A stretch of DNA of 64,000 bases from Cannabis sativa (lineage: Eukaryota > Streptophyta > Magnoliopsida > Rosales > Cannabaceae), in contig NC_083607.1 in NCBI RefSeq assembly GCF_029168945.1, positions 41,463,257 to 41,527,256 of the forward strand, written 5' to 3'. Positions 21,054 to 36,100 of this stretch are shown piece by piece. The position numbers and the translations under genes were made by a program. The first letter of the stretch is position 1. The number at the start of each line of letters is the position of its first letter. The notes beneath the pieces are model-generated. The model saw only the letters and a list, made by a program, of their open reading frames with translations. It made no database searches and was not told the DNA's origin.

Positions 21054-22946
21054 TGTTGGGTTTTATGCCCTAAATAAAACTCATTTCAATATAATCAGAT
21101 TTACTTATTAATATTGATCAGAAATAACATTTAATGTTGCATGGTTCACATGATTTATTTCATGATTATATGTACATAATGTATGAATTCATCTGAAACC
21201 CTTTTCACATACTTGATCCTGTTTATTGTGCTGTCAACACATTGGAAAGTAAACATGACTATGTGAATAAAGTTTCCTAGATTTATAAGACATAGGGTTT
21301 TACTGATATGATAATCTACAACAGAGTTTACTTGCATTTGGAGAAGTGCTATGTTCTTTCCAGAGCATTGGTTAAAGTAAAGCTCAGGTTGGATGCATGG
21401 AGTATGCATCGGAAGGGACCGATATTGAACTTTGACTTAGATTTATTAAACTTACCGTAATATCTATTCAAGTCAATATCGCCTAGTTGATCCTAGATCA
21501 AATGTTCTTAATCCTGTTATGATTAGGCACAATCTTGAAAGGCTATTCGTGTTCTTTGATTTGTTAGTTAAGCCTACTTTTAGGTCAAGGTGATACGTAC
21601 ATTTTGGGAACACGGTAGTGCAATTGAGTGGGAGCGCTAGCATAAACATGGAATCTATAGCTTCTATCTGGCGAATAGTAAGCAAAGGATGATCTCCTTC
21701 TAGCTTGACCAAACGAACATAAATGGTGGAGTACTCATTTCACATAAGCTGAAATATCATTTATACGGGGTCAAGTGTTTTAAGGAATAAATACATTGTA
21801 GGGTGTAACGGTAATTTAATTCCTTTACAGTGTAGATCATTCATATAGAGGATCATTGATCACATTAGGATTATAACAATGGATAACTAATGATGTGTCT
21901 ATATGGTGGAACATATAGAGCATTCTATATACTGAGAGTGCAATTCTAAGTTCTATGCGTGGATTCAACGAAGAATTAATAAGTCAGTGAATTTTAGCCC
22001 TAAATTCTTGATCTACTTATTGGAAGCTCGGTTATATAGACCCATGGTCCCCCCACTAGTTGAGATAATATTGCTTGTAAGACTCGTGTAATTGGTTTTG
22101 ATTAATCAATTATAATTCTCAAATTAGACTATGTCTATTTGTGAATTTTTCACTAAGTAAGGGCGAAATTGTAAAGAAAGAGTTTATAGGGGCATATTTG
22201 TTAATTATGATACTTTGTATGGTTCAATTAATAAATATGATAAATGACAATATTATTTAATAATTATTTATAGTTATTAAATAGTTAGAATTGGCATTTA
22301 AATGTTTGAATTAGGAAATTGGCATTTTTGAGAAAATCAGATACAAAAGGTGTTAAAATTGCAAAATTGCAAAAACAAGGCCCAATCCACTAAGTGTATG
22401 GCCGGCCACCTTTGTAGCTGTTTTAAGTTGATTTTTTCATTATTTTAATGCCATATAATTCAAATCTAACCCTAGTGGAATGCTATAAATAGATAGTGAA
22501 GGCTTCAGGAAAATTTACACTTTTCTTCTCACTTCTTCTGAATTAGAAAAACTGAGCCTTCTCTCTCCCTATCTTTAGCTACCACTTCTTCTTTCTTCTT
22601 CCTTTGAATTTCAAAATCCTTAGTGATTAGAGTAGTGCCCACACACATCAAGTGATACCTCAATCATAGTGAGGAAGATCGTGAAGAAAGATCATCAGCA
22701 AAGGAGTTTCAGCATCAAAGATTCAGAGAAAGAGATCCAGGTTCAGATATTGATAATGCTCTGCTATAGAAAGGAATCAAGGGCTAGATATCTGAACGGA
22801 AGGAGTCATATTATTCCGCTGCACCCAATGTAAGGTTTCTTAAACTTTATATGTGTTTAATTTATCGTTTTAGAAAGTTCATATTTAGGGTGTTAATAAA
22901 CATACTTGTGAGTAGATCTAAGATCCTGGTAAAAAAATTTCCAACA
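21054..22946 (+). repeat. 5' LTR of copy B (1893 bp)
   Basis: TGTTGG...CCAACA, TATA box CTATAAATA at 22483-22491. It differs from copy A LTRs in the block after GGCCGGCCACC (TTTGTAGCTG in place of TATGTGTGTA). Confidence 0.94.
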
Positions 22947-25900
22947 ACTGGCCTCAGAGTTATGGTAATTGATTTACTTGGAAGAAATTTGGACTTTAAA
23001 ACGATTGTTTGTTTGTTTTTGGATGGTATCATGTTGTATTGAGTGTTATTTGATGATTGATTGATGTTTGTAAATTTTCGTGAAAAATAATTGCGATTCT
23101 GTTTCTGTAATTATTTTTATTGGATAGTATGGAAAAAATTAAGCAAGTTAGCCTTTTACAGAACTCAATTTCGATTTTATTTGAATTAGTTATGATTTTT
23201 TGAAGATTCGAAAAAAATCGGAGCTGTGCTGAAATTTTCCTGCGATCGCGAAAACTGTCCGTACAGCTCACAATTTTTTCGTTTTTCTTCGATTTTTCAT
23301 GCTTTTTCAGGGAATTAACTTCCGATTTTTTGTATAGTTTTGTATATATACTATTACTATTCCTAATTCAATTCTAATTATCATTTTGAATTAATTTAAT
23401 ATTTTTTAAATTTAATTCAAGATATTAGTGTAATTTGAATTTGAATAGAATTAGTATCTATCTTCTTGCTTAAAAATCTATCTTATTTTTAAATTTGATT
23501 ATATCTTATCTTATTTTTAAATTTAAGGTCAGATTTTATATATATTTTTTAAATTAAATCTTTTTTAGATATTTTGACCTTATTTAAATTTAAAATAAGA
23601 TAATTATAATCATGTAATTTTAAATAGATGTAAGATATTTTGCTAACTTTTAAATTTTGTTATTTTATTTATTTAAATTAAATTTAAAATCTGAAAAAGA
23701 TATTTAACTTATCTTTTCTAATTTTTATTTAATTTTTATTTATAAAATAACATTTAAATTTTAAAAGTAGTTAGCAAATTTTGAAATGATATTTAGGTTG
23801 GTTGAAACCTAATTATTCAAAATTGTAGGTTTAATTTTAAATTTAATTTTTTTTTTTTAAATTTCGAATGATTCATTTTTTTTTTTAAATTTTTTCGAAT
23901 TTTTTTATTATTTAATTAATTATTTTCGAAATTAAATATTTAATTTAAAATTAAATAACTCCTACATCCAACTATCCAGCTAACCTTGTTGCAGGAGTAT
24001 GTGTTTTAGCTTGTTTGTAAGTTTTCAAAACCTATTATTACATGATTGCAAATAGCCATGGTTACTTTTTGCCAGATCTAATGATCTGATGGCTCCCTTG
24101 GTCAAGTTAATAATTTCTAACAGGTATATTTACAATCTTCTTTCATCTGTGTATGACCTAGCAACATGATAGGACCCATCCAAAGTGTGCCTGTGTGAGC
24201 CTATGTGTTTAATTTTATTATAGATGCATATAGGTTGTTGTTGCTAAAATAAATTATCATAGTTCTTGATAGAATTTATTTAGGCCCATTTAGTTTTTGG
24301 GCCTATTCAATTAATAACAGTTGTTCTTATTAAGGTTAAATTCCTCTCTTTTGGGCCTTGTGTGAGAGTTGGGAGCCATAGAAGTGGGTACGACATACTG
24401 AACCCAGCACCCCCTCACACAAACCACCCCAATTGTGAAGGCCCATTTGCCTGATTTGAACAACTGTACTAGGTTAATTACACTAGTTTAACCTAATAAA
24501 ATTGATTAGCAACATAATTAATTTCATTTATTTTGAAATTAATTTAAGAAAATTATAGTTTAAAGAATTTTTTATTCTAAGCTAAACTATATGTATTTTC
24601 TTGTATTTAATTAAATATAGAATTATAACCATCTAGATTCTTTCTGGAGCTTAATTTAAATTTTTCATTAAATATTCTTATTTAAGTTGATATTTAGTTA
24701 TCTACAACTAACCAACTTAAATCTGAATATCTTTTGAATTTCAAATTTCAAAATTAAGTTGAGGAATTTTAGGCATTGGTTATTAAGATTCTTTAGATAT
24801 TTTTTAAGTTAATATCTTTTCAAATATTAACTTAAATGGAATATTTTCAAATTAAGTGGTTACAACTTAATTTTTGATATTTAATTAAATTTAAATTTGA
24901 AAATATATAAGTTCTAGATTTTTTTTCTAATACAACGTAAATTAGATATTTTTTTTAAATTTTGTGGAAAAGATACTTAGTCAAATAAGATATTTTCTAG
25001 ATAGTTATTTCTAGACTACTTATTATTTCTAATATTAAATAGGAAAATATTATACATTGTGAAATTAATTATTTATATAATTAATTTTGGTACAATTTAT
25101 TTTAAGTATATTTTTCCTAGTATTAAACTAGAGACTAAGAATTAAGCCTTCTCTACACTTAATTATTTATTTCTTGAATTTAATACATTTAATTAATTAT
25201 AAAATTGAATATCTAAGTTGATTTTTATCATCATACTTAAATATTTCTTTTTCATGACATTTAATTAAATAGAAAATTATTTTTAGTTGAAATTTATTTT
25301 TTCAAGTAAATTTAAATAATTTTCAAAATATATTTTTTCTTTATTTTATTAATCAATTTTCGAAATTGCATTTCTTAAATGCTAGAATTTCGAATTTTAT
25401 CTTGAAAAATAGAATAAGTTGTATTAATTATTTATTTTAATTAATTCTTGGATCAACTTAAATCAATGATTTTTTCATTTATTGATTAATTTAAAATAAA
25501 TTGAATTAAAGTATATTATTAGAAATTGAATTAATTAGTCAAAGGAAAATCTAGATAGATGATATTTTTGCTTGAAGTATTTTTTCTAGTGTATTTAATT
25601 AAATAGAAAATTAATATTTAAGTTGATTTTCATCATCATACTTAAATATTTGAAATTCTTCTTATATATTTAATTAAATAGAAAAATTATATTTTTTTGT
25701 TGTAAATTAATTTTATTAATTAATTTTGGGCCAACATTAAATTAGAATAATTTTTCCAGGATTAATTTTTTTATTTTAACATGCATTTTCGAAAATTGTA
25801 TTCTTAAATACTTTAATTTTTCGAAATGCAATATATATTTATAGAAAATTAAATTTGAGTTGTAAATTAATTTATATTAATTTTGTAACAACTTAAATTG

Positions 25901-28298
25901 AATATTTTTCTAAATATTTATTGGAAATTATTACTAAGATGGAAATAATTCATGTTATTTTCATATCCATCTAAGTAAAATTTATAAATATTAAATTAAA
26001 ATTTATATTTAGAATTTTTCATTCTAAATTGGACATTTTAAATAAATATATATTTAAAATAAATAGATTAAATAAAGAGAATCGAAGAAAATACAACTCA
26101 CTTTAAATAATGAGCTTGATTATTAGTAAGATATTCGATCTCCATTGTTGGTCTTACAAAAGTTAAATGTTTTCAATATAACCTCGAGACGCTAGACTTC
26201 GTCCCCCTATGGATGGTTATTCGTTGAACGCATTTAACACCGTAAGATTTCATTTGATAAGTCTTTTGTGAGTTTTCGTCTCTATTTAGACTCTCCCCTA
26301 CGGTGACTACTTAGAGATAAACTCATAAAACATGAAACAATGGTGGAAGCTCATAAAATGAGAATAACCTTGACTCTCGCCTACCGGGACAACGTTGGAT
26401 TCTTATTTTGATCGAATAAAAGGTTGCTAGAATGGTTTCTGTTTTAGATGAGCTGACAACTCTATTCAATAAATGATGCTTTGACTCTCGCCTACCGGGA
26501 CACTGTATCAGTTTGTTGAAAACCTTGGAAATTATTTAGGATTGTATGTTTTAGTATTTTTACTAGTCATTCCTACTTGCTATATGTTTATAATTTCTGA
26601 ATTGTGTATGAATTTATATTGAATCATGTTATTTTCTGTTATTAAGTTGTAGTTTAATTTCGAATCTTCATTGTTGGTCTAACATGTTTGTTTTTCTAAT
26701 GAGATAAATTCCTAATGGATTTTCACCATTAGACATACATAATAGTGTTAGATCTCGAAAGATAAATATTGTATATGCGACATCTAGCTGTTCATCAATT
26801 GATGACACCTTAGACTAGTATTTTTACAATATGAAACAAGAAGATTACATAAATAAGATTACTTTGTCTTTCGCTAATCGAAGCATCGTTGGATTCTTAT
26901 TTATAAACGAAATTATCCTAATTCCTCTTAGCTTATTCATTTCGAATTAGCTCAATAATATATCATTGGATGAATGGTCTATAAATCATTTCATGTCATC
27001 ATATTTTCTCTTAAGAAATTAAATGACGCATATGATTATAATCCCGAAATTCTATTCCCAATTGATATAAATCCTCAATCTTAGAAATCTCCTACTTGTA
27101 TGGGCAAATCTGACTTAGAGTTTGTATTAGTAGTGGTGGTCCAAGAAAGAATTACTCATTATATTTGGTATAAATTTAAGTCTTTGACTTTAATTTTAGA
27201 TTCCAAATAGAAATTTTCTTATATTTCTAATTCCAGAATACAATACAGTTACACTTTCTCAAGTGTTTAATATCCATCTTCTATTAATGGATTAAAACTG
27301 TATGGAATATGAGTTTGGTATTCTGTGACCAGGATCCACTTGCAGTATTCTAAGAACTCTTTGATGTAACTAAACCTAAGTCATCAAAAGACACTACCAC
27401 AATTTTTTTAATCTATGGCATTTGTATCTTGTTCATAGTGGATTTGACAAGATCAATCTCTGCAAAGAGATAATATGCCTATATCCACTAAAAGTAGTTC
27501 ATCTCATTCACAGATGGATGTACATTCAGGGGTGGAAATGAGTTTTTCGTTGTATTCTTCAAACGATAACTCTAGATTATACCTTTTAGCAAGAAATTTG
27601 AAATGTTTGAAAAATTTCATTAATTTCTAGCAATGGTTAAAACCATTAAGGTAAGTGGTTAAAGATCTTGCGAACTTATAGGGGTGGAGAAATAGTTAGT
27701 CGATATGCAGTTCAAAGATCATTAAATTGATTTTTGAATTATATCCAAACTTACCTCCCCAGAAATTTCGAGTTGCATGTTGATGATTAGTTACTAGTCG
27801 TTGCCTAATTCCTTCTATGGTAATACAATTTCAGAATGATGTAATGGTTGGGTACTTAATGTAAATCATTACTAGATTCATGGATGACCTAATCAAAATC
27901 TTAAGAAAGGCTAGAACTGTTAACCATGATTTGTTAGCTATTCTAAGTGATTAGGGGAGGACCATCCCATTGTCAATAGATAAGAAAGTGTTTGTTCAAA
28001 CAAATACTACTTTTCTAAGATAATGACTAAGTCTGAAAACAAGTAGCAAATAAAGGAGATATTTAATTCTTGATTCCAAAAGTGCTCTATCATCTTATTT
28101 GATATATGATGATCCCACTGCCTCTGTTGTCTTGTCACAACCGAAGAGATCAATACCATTTAGTTTTCTTAGACATAATTCACGGTACCTCGTCGTAGTG
28201 GGAGAGTTTCTAGGAACTCACCTTCTTATGACTTGGGAGACACTAGTGATTAAAATCCATTGTGAGTTTAAACAAGTAATGGATTGTTAAGATAAGAA
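22947..28298 (+). mobile_element. Copy B interior, left part
   Basis: Primer site TGGCCTCAGAGTT at 22949-22961, then the AT-rich leader, the structured block (24353-24444), the spaced GACTCTCGCC repeats (26289-26307, 26372-26390, 26483-26501), and the start of the fossil pol, including the degraded GAG-pre-integrase (near 27410-27500) and a disturbed copy of the integrase signature (near 27668). No coding frame longer than about 80 codons. It ends where copy C is inserted, after the flank AAGAA. Confidence 0.85.
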
Positions 28299-30196
28299 TG
28301 TTGGAATTATTTTACCAGGATCTTAGATCTACTCACAAGTATGTTTATTAACATCGTAAATAAGAACTTTCTAAAACGATAAATTAAACACATATAAAGT
28401 TTAAGAAACCTTACATTGGGTGCAGCGGAATAATATGACTCCTTCCGTTCAGATATCTAGCCCTTGATTCCTTTCTGTAGCAGAGCATTATCAATATCTG
28501 AACCTGGATCTCTTTCTCTGAATCTTTTATGCTGAAACTCCTTTGCTGATGATCTTTCTTCACGATCTTCCTCACTATGATTGAGGTATCACTTGCTGTG
28601 TGTGGGCACTACTCATACACTAAGAAATTTCGAAATTTCAAGAGGGAAGAGAAAGAAGAAGTGGCAGCTAAAGATAGGGAGAGAGAAAGGCTCAGGTTTT
28701 TCTCTGAAGGAAAAATAGAAAATTTTAGTGTAATTTTCCTGAAGCCTTCACTATCTATTTATAGCATTCCACTAGGGTTAGGTTTGAATTATTTGGCATT
28801 AAAATAATGAAAATTTCAGTTTAAATTTCCTACAAAAGTGGCAGGCCATACACTTAGTGGATTGGGCCTTGCTTTTTGCAATTTTGCAATTTTAACACCT
28901 TTTGTATCTGATTTTCTTAAAAATGCCAATTTCCTAATTCAACCATTTAAATGCCAATTTTAACTATTTAATAACTATAAATAATTATTAAATAATATTG
29001 TCATTTATCATATTCATTAATTGAACCATACAAAGTATCATAATTAACAAATATGCCCCTATAAACTCTTTCTTTACAATTTCGCCCTTACTTAGTGAAA
29101 AATTCACAAATAGACATAGTCTAATTTGAGAATTATAATTGATTAATCAAAACCAATTACATGAGTGTTACAAGCAATATTATCTCAACTAGTGGGGGGA
29201 CCATGGGTCTATATAACCGAGCTTCCAATAAGTAGATCAAGAATTTAGCACTAAAATTCACTAACTTATTAATTCTTCGTTGAATCCACGCATAGAACTT
29301 AGAATTGCACTCTCAGTATATAGAATGCTCTATATGTTCCACCATATAGACACATCATTAGTTATCCATTGTTATAATCCTAATGTGATCAATGATCCTC
29401 TATATGAATGATCTACACTGTAAAGGGATTAAATTACCGTTACACCCTACAATGTATTTATTCCTTAAAACACTTGACCCCGTATAAATGATATTTCAGC
29501 TTATGTGAAATGAGTACTCCACCATTTATGTTCGTTTGGTCAAGCTCGAAGGAGATCATCCTTTGCTTACTATTTGCCAGATAGAAGCTATAGATTCCAT
29601 GTTTATGCTAGCGCTCCCACTCAATTGCACTACCGTGTTCCCAAAATGTACGTATCACCCTGACTTAAAAGTAGGCTTAACTAACAAATCAAAGAACACG
29701 AATAGCCTCTCGAGATTGAGCCTAATCATATCAGGATTAAGATCATTTGATCTAGGATCAACTAGGCGATATTGACTTGAATAGATTTTACGATAAGTTT
29801 AATTAAATCTAAGTCAAAGTTCAATATCGGTCCCTTCCGATGCATACTCCATGCATCCAACCTGAGCTTTACTTTAACCAATGTTCTGGAAAGAACATAG
29901 TATTTCTCCAAATACAAGTAAACTCTTGTTGTAGATTATCATATCAGTAAAACCCTGTGTCTGATAAATCTAGGAAACTTTATTCACATAGTCATGTTTA
30001 CTTTCCAATGTGTTGACGGCACAATAAACAGGATCAAGTATGTGAAAAGGGTTTCAGATGAATTTATACATTATGTACATATAATCATGAAATAAATCAT
30101 GTGAACCATGCAACATTAAATGTTATTTCTGATCTATATTAATAAGCAAATCTGATTATATTGAAATGAGTTTTATTTAGGGCATAAAACCCAACA
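28299..30196 (-). repeat. 3' LTR of copy C (1898 bp)
   Basis: Reverse complement of the family LTR, starting TGTTGGAATTATTTTACC and ending ACCCAACA on the plus strand. Minus-strand TATA box at 28756-28764. The block next to it (GGCCTGCCACTTTTGTAGG on the minus strand) differs from A and B. Confidence 0.93.
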
Positions 30197-33100
30197 AACT
30201 CCCACTTGCACTAATATAAAACAAAAAGTGCGTTTCAAATAATCTCAACACCTTGATATGCAAATCAAGTGTAGTAGTAGTAAACTCCTCATAATAGGAT
30301 CTGAAAGGTTGAATTAACCACAACCTTTTCTCCACTATTACTCTTCCTTAATCACAAAATCATTGATAATGTGAAATTCCTCTCTATATGTTTACTCTCT
30401 TGGGATACTGGATTCTATATCTTTGGCAACTACTTTTGGTTAATCAGGAAATTAACACTAGTAGTTTAAGGCAATTTGGAATGATGCCAAAAATGTATAA
30501 AACTTTCCTTAGACTGAATAAGTACCTTTCCTGCAACCTTAACATTCAGTCCCTCTCTGGTAGACCTAGAGACTTCAGATAGGTTTTTACACTTCTCCAA
30601 AATCACTATTCCACCCCCAGAGTAATCACCATCTTATCAGAAAGATTTACTAGCACAAAGGCAAATTTCGAAATATGATATGGTGTAGTCTAAGAGTTTT
30701 AAACACACCCTTATAGACTAACATATAGTTCCTCTTCTTTATCTTAAGATTTACTTGATTGTCTTCCAATGTCCTTCTCCTGGATTAATATGATACCTAC
30801 TCATTACTCCCACTCAACAGCAGGTGTCTGGTCTAAGGCATACAAAAGCATATCTAAGACCTCTCACTGTTGATATAAGAAATTCTTTCATGGCTTTATC
30901 TTTTCTGGAATAGTTAAGACTTTTCCTTAGATAAATAAAATCTATACCTAAGAAGTTGTGAAGCTTCTATAGATTGCCATTAGAAAGAAAATGCTTCAGC
31001 ATCTTACTAAAGTAAGTTGCTTGCATTAGAGTAAGTAATTACCAGGTATACCACAAGCCATAGGTTTAGATAAACTCAAACCTATAATACTAGGAACAGG
31101 AAGTTTTGTTAAGTCTATAGAATAGACTTATTAACTAAAATTTCCTTTTATGTCCTTGTAATAGAAAACTTAAGGTTATTCCATGTGAATGGATTAAACC
31201 ATAGTTCTATTGGCTTTCTTCTTAGTTTCTTATCTTGACAATCCATTACTTGTTTAAACTCACAATGGATTTAAATCACTAGTGTCTCCCAAGTCATAAG
31301 AAGGTGAATTCCTAGAAACTCTCCCACTACGACAAGGCACTGTGAATTATGTCTAAGAAAACTAAATGGTATTGATCTCTTCGGTTGTGACAAGACAACA
31401 GAGGCAGTGGGATCATCATATGTTATATAAGATGATAGAACACTTTTGGAATCAAGAATTAAATATCTCCTTTATTTGCTACTTGTTTTCAGACTTAGTC
31501 ATTATCTTAGAAAAGTAGTATTTGTTTGAACAAACACTTTCTTATCTATTGACAATGGCATGGTCCACCCCTTATCACTTAGAATAGCTAACAAACCATG
31601 GTTAATGGTTCTAGATTTTCTTAAGATTTTGATTAGGTCATCCATGAATCTAGTAATGATTTACATTAAGTATACAACTATTACATCATTTTGAAATTGT
31701 ATTACCATAGAAGGAATTAGGCAACGACTAGTAACTAATCATCAACATGCAACTCGAAATTTCTGAGGAGGTAAGTTTGGATATAATTCAAAAATCAAAT
31801 TAATGATCTTTGAGTGGCATATCTACTAACTATTTCTCCACCCCTATCAGTTCGCAAGATCTTTAACCACTTACCTTAATGGTTTTAACCATTGTTAGAA
31901 ATTAATGAAAATTTTCAAACATTTCAAATTTCTTTGCTAAAAGGTATAATCTAGAGTTATCGTTTTAAGAATACAACGAAAAACTCATATCCACCCCTGA
32001 ATGTACATCCATCTGCGAATGAGATGAACTACTTTCAGTGGATATAGGCATATTAACTCTTTGCAGAGATTGATCAAGTCAAATTCACTATGAACAAGAT
32101 ACAAATGCCATAGATTAAAAAAAATGTGGTAGTGTCTTTTGATGACATAGGTTTAGTTACATCAAAGAGTTCTTAGAATAGTGCAAGTGGATCCTGGTCA
32201 CAGAATACCTAACTCATATTCCATACAGTTTGAATCCATTAATAAAAGATGGATATTTAAACACTTGAGAAAGTGTAACTGTATTGTATCTGGAATTAGA
32301 AATATAAGAAAATTTCTGTTTGGATTCTAAAATTAAAGTCAAAGACTTAAATTCAACCAAATATAATGAGTAATTCTTTCTTGGACCACCACTACTAATA
32401 CAAACTCTAAGTTAGATTTGCCCATACAAGTAGGAGATTTCTAAGATTGAGGATTTATATCAATTGGGAATAGAATTTCGGGATTATAATCATATGCGTC
32501 ATTTAATTTCTTAAGAGAAAATATAATGACATGAAATGATTTATAGACCATCCATCCAATGATATGTTTTGAAGCTAATTCGAAATGAATAAGCTAAGAG
32601 GAATTAGGATAATTTCGTTTATAAATAAGAATGCAACGATGCTTCGATTAGCGAAAGACAAAGTAATCTTATTTATGTAATCTTCTTGTTTCATATTGTA
32701 AAAATACTAGTCTAAGGTGTCATCAATTGATGAACAGTTAGATGTCGCATATACAATACTTATCTTTCGAGATCTTACACTATTATGTATGTCTAATGGT
32801 GAAAATCCATTAGGGATTTATCTCATTTGAAAAACAAACATGTTAGACCAACAATGAAGATTCGAAATTAAACTACAACTTAATAACAGAAAATAACATG
32901 GTTCAATATAAATTCATACACAATTCAGAAATTATAAACATATAGCAAGTAGGAATGACTAGTGAAAAATACTAAAACATACAATCCTTAATAATTTCCA
33001 AGGTTTTCAACAAACTGATACAGTGTCCCGGTAGGCGAGAGTCAAAGCATCATTTATTGAATAGAGTTGTCAGCTCATCTAAAAGAGAAACCATTCTAGC

Positions 33101-36100
33101 AACCTTTTATTCGATCAAAATAAGAATCCAACGTTGTCCCGGTAGGCGAGAGTCAAGGTTATTCTCATTTCATGAGCCTCTACCATTGTTTCATGTTTCA
33201 TAAGTTTATCTCTAAGTAGTCACCGTAGGGGAGAGTCTAATAGAGACGAAAACTTACAAAACACTTATCAAATGAAATCTTACGGTGTTAAATGCGTTCA
33301 ACGAATAACCATCCATAGGGGGACGAAGTCTAGCGTCTCGAGGTTATATTGAAAACATTTAACTTTTGTAAGACCAACAATGGAGATCGAATATCTTAAT
33401 AATAATCAAGCTCATTATTTAAAGTGAGTTGTATTTTCTTTGATTCTCTTTATTTATTCTATTTATTTTAAATATATATTTATTTAATTAGAATTTCCAA
33501 TTTAGAATGAAAAATTCCAAATATAAATTTTAATTTAATATTTATAAATTTTACTTAGATGGATGTGAAAATAACATGAATTATTTCCATCTTAGTAATA
33601 ATTTCCAATAAATATTTAGAAAAATATTCAATTTAAGTTGTTACAAAATTAATTTAAATTAATTTACAACTCAAATTTAATTTTCTATAAATATATATTG
33701 CATTTCGAAAAATTAAAGTATATAAGAATACAATTTTCCAAAAATGCATATTAAAATAAAAAATAAATCCTGGAAAAATTATTCTAATTTAATGTTAGCC
33801 CAAAATTAATTAATAAAATTAATTTACAACAAAAAATATAATTTTCCTATTTAATTAAATATATAAGAAAAATTTCAAATATTTAAGTATGATGATGAAA
33901 ATCAACTTAAATATTAATTTTCTATTTAATATAATACACTAGAAAAATACTTCAAGAAAAAATATCATCTATCTAGATTTTCCTTTGACTAATTAATTCA
34001 ATTTCTAATAATATACTTTAATTTAATTTATTTTAAATTAATCAATAAATGAAAAAATCATTGATTTAAGTTGATCCAAAAATTAATTAAAATAAATAAT
34101 TAATTTACAACTTAATCTATTTTTCAAGATAAAATTCGAAATTCTAGCATTTAAGAAATGCAATTTCGAAAATTAATTAATAAAATAAAAAATATATTTT
34201 GAAAATTATTTAAATTTAGTTGAAAAAATAAATTTCAACTAAAAATAATTTTCTATTTTATAAATGTCATGAAAAAGAAATATTTAAGTATGATGATAAA
34301 AATCAACTTAGATATTTAATTTTCAAATTAATTAAATGTATTAAATTCAAGAAATAAATAATTAAGTGTAGAGAAGACTTAATTATTAATTTCTAGTTTA
34401 ATACTAGGAAAAATATACTTAAAATAAATTGTACCAAAATTAATTAAATAATTAATTTCACAATTTATAATATTTTCCTATTTAATATTAGAAATAATAA
34501 GTAGTCTAGAAATAACTATCTAGAAAATATCTTATTTGACTAAGTATCGTTTCCACAAAATTTGAAAAAATATCTAATTTAAGTTGTATTAGAAAAAATC
34601 TAGAACTTAAATATTTTACAAATTTAAATTTAATTAAATATCAAAAATTAAGTTGTAACCACTTAATTTGAAAATATTCCATTTTAAGTTAATATTCGAA
34701 AAGATATTAACTTAAAAAATATCTAAAATATTCCATTTTAAGTTAATATTCGAAAAGATATTAACTTAAAAAATATCTAAAGAATCTTAATAACCAATGC
34801 CTAAAATTCCTCAACTTAATTTTGAAATTTGAAATTCAAAAGATATTCAGATTTAAGTTGGTTAGTTGTAGATAACTAAATATCAACTTAAATAGGAATA
34901 TTTAATGAAAAATTTAAATTAAGCTCCAGAAAGAATCTAGATGGTTATAATTCTATATTTAATTAAATACAAGAAAATACATATAGTTTAGCTTAGAATA
35001 TAAAATTCTTTAAACTATGATTTTCTAAATTAATTTCAAAATAAATGAAATTAATTATGTTGCTAATCAATTTTTATTAGGTTAAACTAGTGTAATTAAC
35101 CTAGTACAGTCATTCAAATCAGGCAAATGGGCCTTCACAATTGGGGTGGTTTGTGTGAGGGAGTCTTTGGGTTCAGTATATCGTACCCACTTCTATGGCT
35201 CCCAACTCTCACACAAGGCCCAAAAGAGAGGAATTTAACCTTAATAAGAACAACTGTTATTAATTGAATAGGCCCAAAAACTAAATGGGCCTAAATAAAT
35301 TCTATCAAGAACTATGATAATTTATTTTAGCAACAACAACCTATATGCATCTATAATAAAATTAAACACATAGGCTCACACAGGCACACTTTGGATGGGT
35401 CCTATCATGTTGCTAGGTCATACACAGATGAAAGAAGATTGTAAATATACCTGTTAGAAATTATTAACTTGACCAAGGGAGCCATCAGATCATTAGATCT
35501 GGCAAAAAGTAACCATGGCTATTTGCAATCATGTAATAATAGGTTTTGAAAACTTACAAACAAGCTAAAACACATACTCCTGCAACAAGGTTAGCTGGAT
35601 AGTTGGATGTAGGAGTTATTTAATTTTAAATTAAATATTTAATTTCGAAAATAATTAATTAAATAATAAAAAAAAATTTCAAAAATTTTAAAAGAATTTG
35701 AAAAAATTCGAAAATTAAAAAAAAATTAAATTTAAAATTAAACCTACAATTTTGAAAAATTAGGTTTCAACCAACCTAAATATCATTTCAAAAATTTGCT
35801 AACTACTTTTAAAAATTAAATGTTATTTTAAAAATAGAAATTAAATAAAAATTAGAAAAGATAAATGAAATATCTTTTCAGATTTTAATTTTAATTTAAA
35901 TAAATAAAATAACAAAATTTAAAAGTTAGCAAAATATCTTACATCTATTTAAAATTACATGATTATAAATATCTTATTTTAAATTTAAATAAGGTCAAAA
36001 TATCTAAAAAGATTTAAAAAAAAATCTTAAAAGATAAGATATAATTAAAAATATCTTAAAAGATAAGATATTTTAAAAAATATCTTAAAAGATTTTATAA

